Assembly: GCA_958450365.1 (NCBI GenBank)
Contig: CAUEEP010000743.1
Location: forward strand, 8,921,501 to 8,985,500
DNA: 64,000 bases
DNA from: Mesorhabditis belari
Lineage: Eukaryota; Nematoda; Chromadorea; Rhabditida; Rhabditidae
Direction: 5' to 3'
In this document: positions 55,437 through 64,000 of the stretch, piece after piece
How positions within the stretch are numbered: the stretch's first letter is position 1
Layout of the letters: each line of letters starts with the position of its first letter
The notes under the pieces: generated by a model
The model's database searches: none
Seen by the model: the letters and a program-made list of their open reading frames with translations, nothing else
What the model was told of the DNA's origin: nothing
Translations under genes and position numbers: made by a program

Positions 55437-56802
55437 GGATTCGGGTGTCCACGATTCAATGAATGGGCCTGTCGCCCGAAAATTTGTCGCTCATAAAAAA
55501 TCTAGGGCAGCCTCTTCTTGCAATGAATCTTCTGATTCCACGTACAAGCTCTCTCAGCGCTCAACGAGAAACAATTCAAAATGCACTGCTCTTGTGGTCA
55601 GGCAATTGAAGAGACAAATCCAAACTTTCCCGACTTCTGCCGTTTCGTTCTTGGTGCGGAAACGACCCCGCCAAGTCGCAACCCGTGCTCTCGAAAGGTG
55701 TCATCGCAAGCAACCTTTCCTTAGGGAGTTGTGGCAAGTTCGGTAACTTGAATGGCGTCACACGAAATCGTTTGCACACATCACAGCCCTTGATCACGCC
55801 TTTGACTACTGATCCGCCCTTGGGGATCCAGACGTTCTTTCGGATCTCCGCCAAAATTGTAGCCCCTCCGGCGCACTGCAACGAACATGAATGTGTTGAG
55901 CGTATAGCCTTGCAGCTGGGTCGTCGCCTGACATGAAAATTGGATGCTCCGCTTCGCCATTGATCTCACGATTCACTGTTCGTGACTTTTACCCTCCAAA
56001 GACCAGCCTCGTCTTTGAACAGAGCGAGCGCGATCGGCACTTGCAGCTGGAGGGTGGATTTCTCTTTTGGTGCTTCCCAAAACGCTTCGATTTCACCCTT
56101 TCGCATCACCTCTCCAACTGTATCACTCGCATTTTTGGCCGTTTCGCCGAGTCTTTGTGTCAATTCCATCAATGAGGACACACTCGCCGGATCCACGCTT
56201 GACTCCGTACGGTGGCTGACTCTTGCTCACTGCTACCGTTTCCGCCATTTCCGCACATGGCGCATTCTCGAGTGGTGGAAGCTCAAACTGTGGCCACTGC
56301 CTCTCTTGAGCTTTAAGAAACTTGGCCCGTGCCACCATTGTACGTCTTCGGCCAGTTCTTCGGGTGTGCATCCCCTGGATGAGACATCCGCGGGGTTCCT
56401 GTGTGTCGGAATGTAGCGAAATTCTGCTGGGTACTTCAGAATCGAGATCCCACTTCGGGTGGTCTATCTTTTCGCAAAAACTTGAGCCTCGAGCCATTTC
56501 GGCAGTGATTTCTCCACCGCCAAACGAATTGCCTTCGGATTCTCCGGTCATTTGGAGGTTATCCGCTTGCTGCACCAGTAGCTTCCATCTCGTCGACAAA
56601 CGCAACCGTTTCTCTGTAGCCCTCTCCCGATTTCTGCAGATCTTCCCTCAAAATCTTTTGGAGGAGAGCATTCTTCAGCATCGTTTCATCCCCAAATCGG
56701 GCTTTCAACCTCTCTCGCACAAGCTTGTAGTTCTCTTTCGTCAGGTCGAAGCCATTCACTGCTTTCGCGGCTTCTCCTTTCCAAGTGTGGCATCATGGAG
56801 GT
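55437..56802 (-). mobile_element. Captured Pao/BEL retroelement fragment
   Basis: On the minus strand, near 56790-56560, a gag-like (DUF1759-type) piece reads KGEAAKAVNGFDLTKENYKL and LKARFGDETMLKNALLQKIL. The order then jumps to a post-RNase H piece (RGCTPEEL-like and WWHGPSFLK-like, in shifted frames near 56330). The integrase zinc region follows at 55881-55576 (IRKNVWIPKGGSVVKGVIKG, CDVCKRFRVTPFKLPNLPQL) and the start of the integrase core (FESTGCDLAGSF). Reverse transcriptase and protease are missing. Long terminal repeats are not seen at its edges; hAT left ends are there instead. Confidence 0.8.
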
Positions 56803-57675
56803 TAGACTTGTGTTTCGGTTGAACCGAAAACGTTCGGTTTCGGTTTCGGTTTCGGTTAACCGAACCGAACCGAAAAAATCATCTTTCGGTTGAACCGAAA
56901 CCGAAACAAACCGAAAACTAATCTTTTTGGGTTCAACCAAACCGAACCGAACCGAAATTCGATAACGTGCGATAAAGTGAACCAATGCAAAACGCAATTT
57001 ATGCGAATTACGCCAAACTCTTCTTTTTTTATTTTTGCACCGAATATTCAGTTGGTTAGGCTGAATAACTTGACAGTAAATATATAAAAAAGCATTTTGC
57101 AACAAAGTTTATTTTATATTTCCTCGATTTTTTTTGTAATTGAGCAATTGTTTTTCAAAAGAACATCCTGCACTTTGTCTGTCTTTGCTTGCACCATTTT
57201 GTTTGTTTACTTTCATTTGTTTTGCCATAGGTATAAACTGTTCAAACTTACGTAATCCAGCATCTTTTTTAGAAAATGGGACGCAATCCGAGTATTGGCG
57301 TCATTTCACCCGGAGAAGGCGAAATGGAAAGATGTAACTACTGCGAAACGACGTACAAATATCAATCGTCGACCAGCAATCCAAAGAGACACTTGGAGAG
57401 ATATCATGCAAATAAATTGGGAACATTAGTATGTTAGTTGACTAGTGTTATTAACATAGCTGTTTTTTAGCTCACTTCTAACAAAGAGGTGGCAATAAAA
57501 AAACGTTTTTTGAGCTAAAGGCAGTAATGTCGTCTTCAAGAATTGCGAGTCTTGACAAGACATGGGCCTTAGTCTTTTTCAGCCAACAACGTGGCTTTTC
57601 CTGTGGTTGGTTTGATTTATTTAATGCTTGAAGAAATCAGAGATTTTAAAACCGGAAAAACTTATGGATAACCCT

Positions 57676-58017
57676 ATATGTTATATCCGATTTAGATTCA
57701 ATATAAATCGGATACCCGCTTCTGGAGTGCGGGAATTTTCGTTGAATCAATCAAAAATTAACGATTACTAAAATGTATAACAAATGACAAGCAAAGGGAT
57801 AGAGTGTTGTGAAACGGACATCAATGATATCAATGATCAATGATTCAATGATAAAACTAAAACTTATTATATTTTTACTCTAAAATGGTTAAATTCGACA
57901 AAAGTTACCGGATTTTGGTGCAGCTATTGCTTTTGATCTTGTTTTTGGTGTCAAAAACATGTGCCAACGCAGCAATTGTTAAAACTATTGTTGAGTCTAA
58001 ATCGGATATAACATATA
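57676..58017. repeat. Small inverted-repeat element nested in the hAT
   Basis: Ends TATGTTATATCCGATTTAGA and TCTAAATCGGATATAACATA (about 25 bases) face each other 340 bases apart. The end sequence is related to that of the palindromic element at 10255. An internal frame (57885 on) looks like a signal peptide (LVQLLLLILFLVSKTCANAA) but crosses the right end and the mariner boundary, so I do not call it a gene. Confidence 0.6.
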
Positions 58018-58035
58018 TTCAATATATCTTAGATA

Positions 58036-58990
58036 TTAGGTTGAGGAAAAGTAATGTCGGTTTTGAATTCCCGTTGTTGGCAATTCTTCAGTTCTTTGCT
58101 TATGCGATTTTTTCAAATAGATATCAGCTAGACATTCTATAATTTCATATTATATTTAACTTTTACAAATTTTTACAAATTTAACAATATTTTCAGGTAC
58201 AAAATGCAAGACGAAAAGTTTCGACTTTGTGGTATGATTTTAAACAAGGGAAATCCGCGGCTGAATCGCATCGGAGAATCATTGAATTTTTGGGGGTAGA
58301 CAGCATTAGCGAAAGACAATGCCAAAGATGGTTTCAGCGGTTCAAAGATGGAAATGAAAGTCTCCAAGACGAGGAACGGTCTGGACGACCCCAGGAGATT
58401 TCAGATGAGAATTTGCTTGATGCCATTGAACTCAATCCAACCATTACCACTTGTGAGTTAGCGGACACATTTGGGATGAACCAAAAAACAATCGACAACC
58501 ACTTATATATCAATTAGGAAAAACAATTCACTGCGGAATATGGATTCCTCTATGAACTGACTCAAGGCAACAAAACAACTCGTGTTATCGTTAGCTCTAC
58601 TCTGCTTCAAAAGGCAAATCTCATGATTTTTGGGAAAGAATTCTAACATCTGATGAAACATGGATTCAATATGAGAATGTGAAGCGCAAAAATCAGTGGC
58701 TTCCTCTTGGTCAACCCCCACAACAAACTTCAAAACCCGGTATTCATGGAAAGAAACTTAGGCTTTTGCTGTTGGTGAAATACTAAAAGGTTTAGAGTAC
58801 CGCTTTGGCTTTGTTTGGAGTTTGGCTCGAAAACTCCCCATTCTTTTTTTTGAGGGATCCGATCAGGGAAGATGGGAACAAGTCATCAATAATAATGGAG
58901 AATATCTCATTGATTGATCTGCGTTTGTCTATGTTTTTAGCAATAAACAACTTTGTGACAAAAACCGACATTACTTTTTCCTCAACCTAA
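58036..58990 (+). mobile_element. Mariner element (955 bases), nested in the hAT
   Basis: TA-flanked, with ends TTAGGTTGAGGAAAAGTAAT and ATTACTTTTTCCTCAACCTA (about 30 bases each). It interrupts the hAT transposase gene between its BED exon and the catalytic part, so it is younger than the hAT insertion. It is shorter than a full mariner because about 300 bases of the transposase are deleted. Confidence 0.85.
58227..58785 (+). pseudogene. Mariner transposase, internally deleted
   Basis: The N-terminal helix-turn-helix part is open for 96 codons to TAG at 58515: GKSAAESHRRIIEFLGVDSI, QCQRWFQRFKDGNESLQDEE, RSGRPQEISDENLLDAIELN and TITTCELADTFGMNQKTIDN. Later frames give GNKTTRVIVSSTLLQ, ILTSDETWIQYENVKRKNQW (first catalytic Asp in DETWI) and LPLGQPPQQTSKPGIHGKKL. 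The segment with the other two Asp residues is deleted. Stops and shifts separate the blocks. Confidence 0.8.
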
Positions 58991-61232
58991 TAGATTCTCC
59001 GAGTTTTCGCTGAGCTTTGGAAATCACACAACCGGGATATGTTTTGACAAGCAAAAGATTAATGGAATCGATTGATCTACTGAATGTTGAAGCAGTTTTT
59101 TTAAGTTTTTTACCCAACTGCTATCCTAATTTGTTGTACTAGAAAAAGGAGACACTGCAAGAAGCCGACAAAATCGCGTTGACTACTGATATTTGGTCGT
59201 CCAAAAACTTCACGATGCAGCTTTCTGCATATACAGATATGATTTCTCTGAATATTTACTTTTATCATTACGTTTAGCTCATTACTTTGACAAAACGGGA
59301 GTTAAAAGTCGTTGCTTTTGAAGACAAATGCTCTTTATGACAGGCAATACCTATCATATTTATTGCATTTATCTTTTATTCTAGACATACTTCGGACAAT
59401 CTTTTGATAGATCTCTCATCAACTCTTCAACACTACAATCTTGCTAATAAAATAGTTGCTGTAGTCTTCGATGGGGCCGCTAATGTGCGGAAAGCGATTC
59501 GAGACGGAGGACACCAATGGTTTTTCAATTAAATTTCTTATTTGTAATATTGTTTCAGGGTGTATTGTACAAGCCATAAACTCAATCTGGTAGTGCAAAA
59601 ACTATGAGATTGCTTCACTCAAGCCGATTCTCAGTAAATTTAAAGAAACGATTAATTTATTTCATCGGCATAACTTTTATCGAAAAATGTTTATCAGGCT
59701 TGTGGTTTTTTCTTTGTCTATAAGTCAAGTTTAGTTATTGCACACAGTTTGGATCAAAACCATTAGTTCCTCGTTCAGAATGCATAACACGATGGAATTC
59801 CCTTTATTACATGTTGTCTGATTGCATAGCATTGGTGCGTTTAAAGTAACTTATAATTTGAATCGTTTTTAGAGGGCTGCTTTTACTCAGTTTTGGCTTT
59901 CACAAAAGGAAGAAGATTCTATCAAACGAGGACTTTGTGCTCATCGTTAAAATTTGTGCTATCCTTACACCATTTGACAAGGCTTCTAGACAAGTAAACT
60001 TGCTAACAGTAATTAAAATTTACTGATTTAGTTGTCTTATGAGGATGCTCACATTGCGATGATTATCCCGACTCTGAAAAAATTGCAATTCCAAACGAAA
60101 ATGTACTTTTACGTGTAATCTATGAGTTTAGGTTTTTGGCAAATGAAGAAGCTTTATCAAAAGTTTTGGAAGATTTTACTGAAGGGATAAGCACTTCACT
60201 GACATTTACAAAATGGTTTTCTTCAGTATGCTGTATTTATTGACCCCCGATCCAATGGCTGTTCATTCTACGATGATACTGAATAGAATGATATTGAAAC
60301 GGACTTTGTCCAAAAATATGGTAGATATTTACTAATTAAACTAGTGCATTTTTCTTTTTTTAGATTCATTATGCTCAACGAATCTTCACGAAAATATTAC
60401 ACAAGAATTGGCTACAAAAGATGTTATTAAAACTGATGATTTCTCCATGTTCTTCAAAGGTCCGACTGTAAAACGAAAGAAAACAAACCAATTACAGGTA
60501 GTTTTCAAATTTTTATGTATTTATAGAATTGTTTAAGCAAGAATTGACTCGTTTTCTTGAATCAATCGACACGACCCGACCACCCCCAAACGCGAACATT
60601 TACGAATGGTGGAGAAATCATCAAATGGAACTCTTGTATCGGATAGCACAAGAACTCCTGACGGCGCCTGCTACAAGTGTCAGCTCTGAAAGGGTGTTTT
60701 CGTAAATTTTACTTGTTTAATTTTTATTTATTATATTTTAGTATTCCCGGTGTTTATCTAAATAATCCTCGTCGTCAACGGATTTCTGAAGATACGGCTA
60801 TTAAACTTCTCAATATTTCATGTAACCAGGATCATGTGAGGTATCACATTTTTTTCAAATTTGACTAAATGCTATTAGATTTAGGCGAAACACATGGTCA
60901 TCAAGTAAAGAAGCACGTTACGGTTGGAGAACTGCCTATTTCCGCTATGCAGATCTATCTTGAAATGAATGCGCCGAGGACGAAAGCGAAAATTAATGGT
61001 TTGCAATTGATTCGGAAGATAATTCTGAATAGATATACTGTTATATACGTTTGTTATGTTTATATTGTTGCCTTTTGTTGATAAATTTATTAAGAAATTA
61101 ATTAGCTTTTCAAATTACAATCGCTAAAATTTGAGTCAGCCGAAACCGAACCGAACCGAGCCGAAACACTCATCTTTTCCGTTGAAGAGTCAACCGAAAC
61201 ACAAGTCTAGTGCCATCGGCAAGCAAGGGGCG

Positions 61233-61410
61233 AGGCTTAGCCCTCGACCGACAAGATTTGCTTGCTCAAATCCGTCAACTTGAAAATCAAATTGCTCGCG
61301 AGAAGGTAAATTTTTGCAAAGCTTATAAACTTTAATGATTTTTGCTGTTGTACTTCGTTTTCTTAGCTAGCTTATGGAACCGAAGAGGTCGGACGCGAGT
61401 TTTTAACTTT
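61233..61410 (+). CDS. Possible exon pair of a coiled-coil protein, truncated
   Basis: Up to a donor after 61305, a frame encodes GLALDRQDLLAQIRQLENQI-AREK with heptad Leu/Ile spacing. After a 65-base intron, an exon from about 61368 adds LAYGTEEVGREF. The frame then runs into the edge of the duplicated segment at about 61410. The 5' side is cut by the hAT target site. It may be the remnant of a gene destroyed by both events. Confidence 0.35.
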
Positions 61411-61465
61411 TAAAGACGTGTTTATTATTTTGTGCAAATATTTCAATCAATGGTGAGCGCAAAAA

Positions 61466-63312
61466 CTATAAGGGAAACTCGGAAAAATCCTCATAGACTT
61501 TACATAAAAGACTCTTCTTTTCCTCGATATAACAAATCATGAATGGCTCGTGATCTCTTTTCAGATACAAACGATCTTTGACTGGTAAAACGGCCTCGAT
61601 TTGCTGATCGTGCACTTTTTCCTGGGCTTTGTTGTAATAGGAAACGTAGACGCTGAAATTCATCGGATAGTTCTGACTTTATGTTACGGTAACTGTCGAA
61701 CGAAAATAGCCAAATTTTAGGCTCATTTTCAGTTGAAACTTGAAAAGGCAACAGGGTTATGGTGAGCTTTTAACAGCTTTTGCCTGGTAGGATTACGGTA
61801 TTTGAATAGAATTACCGTATGCCTAAATTTTGATGACTTACGGCTCTTTCGGATCTGTCGGTTCGGAGATGAAAAGATAGTAGGAAGCAGCCCATCGTCT
61901 CATCGTATAAGTGCATTGTTTTGTGGAGCAGGGAAGCTGAAAATCACTATATTAGATAACTTTTTCACTGAGCAGCAGGGAAGCTAAAGTTGGACTCGCC
62001 GGTCCTTTTTGGGGCTGGGGCTGGGAATACAAAACATTGCGCCGGAATTCGAATCCGCGATCTCTCGTTTACCGGGCGAACGCTCTACCAATGAGCTACA
62101 CGGGCACGTGTCCCATTGCCACCAGGGTAGGGCTTTATGCCTTACTCTCCACTTTCCCAAATACCCACTTCCAACTTTGGAACAACTCGGCCACAAATTC
62201 CCAAGCGGGTTCCCTTTTTGTGCTCAACTTCACCGCGCAGAGCTCCATTTTTCCCGCTTCACCCAAAAGAAGCACACCATTTCCGTAAATGTCAACTCCA
62301 GCATCCTGAATATCATCACAAAGCGAAAGGATCCTATTTTAAAGTCTATTTTGTGCTTAAAAATGGAAATAAATCCTTTCTGGCACACTCTTGTTTTTTA
62401 GCCAACACAGCTTGACTTGAGTGTGCCAGAAAGGGTGTGTTTCTATTTTCGAGCATGAAATACATTAAAGTCAAACATCAATCCCAATCCCTCACCCAAA
62501 ATGGAAGCTTTTCTTGTCCAAGAATTTCTGCAACGATCAAACGGGATCAACTTTGATCCATCGGAATTCCACTTGAACAAAACGTGATTGGGTCTTGTTG
62601 TTGAAGAGTTTTTCGTTCTCGTTTCACAATCGTTTTCACATTTAAACAGATATAAGTACTCAGCTAAAAATTACGTTGATACAAATCCGTTAGCATACCT
62701 TCCGAAAATGCTTTATCCCCGAGAAAAGCCCCGACTTTTCGATCCGATTTCCCAGAAGACGAATGGAAAATTGAACAGTTTTCTTTATTTTTCGTCTCGA
62801 TGAACTCGCAATCGTTCTCCAGTGGCTGAAGTTTGATTTCATTTCGATTTGGTGATTATGTTAAGTCAGTCAATCTAGATAGCCTTCAGACCCCAAGTCA
62901 TACCTTAGAGATCAGATTGGTGAGGGTCAGACCAGCACCTGGCGTAAATCACAAAAAGTATAAAAACTGGGTTCGCTTGAAGCCCGGTCAGGTTCTGGCT
63001 CCACCTGGCTTAACTTAAAAGCCTTAAAACCGGGTTGTTCCAACCCTAAATAAAACTAAAGTTATTCAGTTTGGAGATCAGAATACCGGCATACTGTAAC
63101 GAAAAAAGGATATTGAAGTGATATTTGAGAATATCTTTAAGGTGCAACATTTAAAGTTCTCACCTTGCTTGCTTCCCAATTACCAAACAGTGACGGTAAT
63201 GAGGAATTCACAGCCTGAAAAACGTTCTCAAATTCTCAAATCATTTTTGCTGTTTGAACTCACAATTGTCCTGAATTTCATCTCGTTTAGAGAACCATTC
63301 GTTGCCATTAAC
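61466..63312 (-). pseudogene. Degenerate copy of the 273-residue protein gene
   Basis: All seven exons of the 49325-51478 gene have counterparts. The first is near 63312 (MLMATNGSLNEMKF), the last ends near 61466 (VYVSYYNKAQEKVHDQQIEA). The fourth exon (62515-62660) has lost one base after LFKWNSDGSKLIPF (TTTGATCG here, TTTGGATCG there). It has lost another shortly after (GACAAGAAAAGC against GACACGAAAAAGC). The donor of the fifth exon is altered (GGAAG|TGGGT), with a repeat inserted just inside the following intron. Confidence 0.7.
62026..62158 (-). repeat. tRNA-derived insertion in duplication copy 2
   Basis: Absent from the matching position in copy 1 (49860-49870), so the borders are seen directly. 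Minus strand: TAGCTCATTGGTAGAGC (D arm and A box), a stem around CCGGTAA (GGT in the anticodon place), and GGATTCGAATTCCGG (B box). The 5' and 3' ends do not pair as an acceptor stem. A SINE-type retroposon is the simplest reading; a tRNA relic is the alternative. Confidence 0.6.
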
Positions 63313-63434
63313 ATAATTCCCTTCCGTTGTTTCTTTTAAATAGGAAATTGTCAGCGTTGACCGGGCAGAGGGAGAGTTTTGTTTGTGCAGCTGATAGTCT
63401 AAAGTTTTAGATGAATACTAAGGGCCATATCGCT

Positions 63435-63571
63435 TCAAGTTTGAGGCAAAGTTGTACCTCTTTTTGGTTGAAAGATCGCAAGACAACCACTATTACGACA
63501 TCCGTAAAGCAATCCTATAGATAAACCAGTGAACAACAGCAGTAAAAGCAGTGAATAGAGTGTCCAATGGG
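63435..63571 (-). pseudogene. Duplicate of the single-helix terminal exon
   Basis: Matches 51618-51755 (TLYSLLLLLFTGLSIGLLYG, then CRNSGCLAIFQPKRG) with a 3-base loss. The acceptor region differs: the ATTTTAG of copy 1 is replaced by a sequence without AG at that point. Likely non-functional. Confidence 0.45.
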
Positions 63572-63600
63572 AGGAACGAGGGGGTGTCTAAAAAAAGCTT

Positions 63601-64000
63601 ATCAACTTTCTAAATTTACATACGAATTTGCCTACTTACAATCAATACAGATATCTTAAGAACAGTTAAACCCTGAATAGTTTGTATCAAGTTTGCCTGA
63701 AAGTCTTGTCCGTTTTTTTTAAAGGTTACTTTTTGAAATGAATAATGAATCAATCGATCTATGGGTTTTCTTTTATCAGAAATTTCTATTATTTATTTAC
63801 AAGTTTCCCCTTTAAGAAATTCTTAAAAGCTCGCGTTAGTTAATATTTTTTAAAGCTGTGAAAACGATGAAAATCAAGAGTTTCGATTTGAGCACTTTTT
63901 GTCACAGAAATTTAATTTTGGTGTCAAAAGACAAAAGATAGAGAATGAAAAGTTAGGCAAAAAGACAAATTTTCAGAAAAAGTCGTCCCACCGTTTTCAT
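63601..64000. other. Gene-free end of window
   Basis: AT-rich; no exon and no strong repeat seen. Confidence 0.35.

Larger units (their letters stand above)
57276..60990 (+). pseudogene. hAT transposase, decayed and interrupted
   Basis: Exon 57276-57428 starts at ATG and encodes a BED zinc finger: Cys-x2-Cys (CNYC) and HLERYH. After the nested elements, 59020-59060 has GYVLTSKRLMESIDLLNVEA. At 59143-59250 ADKIALTTDIWSSKNFTMQL carries the first catalytic Asp. Near 59430-59500 LANKIVAVVFDGAANVRKAI carries the second. Exon 60527-60701 has the dimerisation domain (ANIYEWWRNHQMELLYRIAQ, PATSVSSERVFS), and exon 60742-60835 follows (PGVYLNNPRRQRISEDTAIK). Several stops and frame breaks separate these blocks and the middle is shortened, so it is unlikely to be active. 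Confidence 0.8.
55256..61209 (+). mobile_element. hAT transposon (5954 bases) with perfect 8-base target duplication
   Basis: GTGCCATC stands immediately before (55248-55255) and after (61210-61217) the element. The ends are TAGACTTGTGTTTCGGTTGA and TCAACCGAAACACAAGTCTA, extended by CGGTTTCGGTTTCGGTTAAC-type subterminal repeats. An 8-base duplication and the encoded BED finger and dimerisation domain identify hAT. The left end is present twice (55256-55436 and 56803-57002), with a Pao/BEL fragment between. A mariner and a small inverted-repeat element are nested inside the transposase gene. Confidence 0.9.
61410..63600 (+). repeat. Segmental direct duplication, copy 2
   Basis: Same order and orientation as 49285-51780. 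The left junction is at TTTTTAACTTTTAAAGACG; the right edge lies shortly after GTCTAAAAAAAGCT (63585-63600). Compared with copy 1 it lacks about 430 bases of the 50.75-51.29 kb part and gains about 130 bases at 62026-62158. Confidence 0.9.

Noticed and set aside
55982..56822. Plus-strand frames of 144 and 166 codons
   Set aside because: Shadows of the Pao/BEL coding sequence, which is on the minus strand and matches known gag and integrase motifs.
57885..58142. Frame with a convincing signal peptide (LVQLLLLILFLVSKTC)
   Set aside because: It begins inside a nested inverted-repeat element, crosses its end and runs into the mariner terminal repeat. The hydrophobic stretch is probably chance.
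62038..62112. Functional tRNA gene on the minus strand
   Set aside because: D arm and T arm look good, but the acceptor ends do not pair and position 33 is not T. The paralogous segment shows it is an insertion, so a SINE-like element fits better.
1..64000. Bacterial operons, ribosome binding sites, phage or defence systems
   Set aside because: Spliced genes, AT-rich spacers and animal-type transposons throughout; no long unspliced gene clusters.

Overview
The window reads as nematode nuclear DNA, most likely a rhabditid relative of Caenorhabditis. The evidence is direct: genes are cut into exons of 50-230 bases by introns often only 45-60 bases long, with GTAAGT/GTGAGT donors and TTTTCAG acceptors. 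The short A/CCGTAA-type motif common in worm DNA is scattered throughout. One gene is a serpentine receptor, and the repeats are mostly Tc1/mariner-type. There is no prokaryotic gene structure. Nearly all long open frames are chance frames; real genes were assembled here by joining exons across splice sites in phase. Gene names are given only where a family is recognisable, and no start or splice site has transcript support.

Left part (1-13 kb). A multi-pass membrane protein fragment (260-865, +) is followed by a very large inverted repeat. Its arms lie at about 1685-4625 and 7277-9735, around a 2.65 kb loop. Each arm holds an intact, apparently identical four-exon gene for a 107-residue membrane protein, the two copies facing each other. 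The loop holds a separate 12-exon gene (4785-6534, +). Next come a LINE 3' tail, a 560-base palindromic element and a six-exon gene for a small secreted protein (12702-10994, -) with an intact and a decayed copy of one exon.

Middle (13-39 kb). This stretch is repeat-rich: mariner deletion derivatives, fold-back elements, minisatellites and MITEs. Two minus-strand genes run through it. One is a hypothetical gene with a 2.3 kb repeat-filled intron (18336-14699). The other is a rhodopsin-type seven-helix receptor (24395 to below 21909) with a Tc1-like MITE in an intron. From 25 to 39 kb I see almost no convincing protein genes.

Right part (39-64 kb). A broken MFS transporter resembling MFSD8/CLN7 (39932-43300, +) carries frameshifts and an insertion-filled intron. 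It is followed by a full-length decayed mariner (44605-45899) and an intact GFA/CENP-V-type zinc protein (48481-49277, +). That gene converges on an intact seven-exon hypothetical gene (51478-49325, -). The latter belongs to a 2.2-2.5 kb segment repeated in direct orientation at 61.4-63.6 kb, where the gene copy is frameshifted and a tRNA-like insertion has landed. Between the copies lie another hypothetical gene with an in-frame tandem exon duplication (54337-53169, -) and a 5954-base hAT transposon (55256-61209) with a perfect 8-base target duplication. The hAT carries a captured Pao/BEL retroelement fragment behind a duplicated left end, a mariner, and a small inverted-repeat element. The nested, dated insertions and the paired gene copies are the most interesting content.
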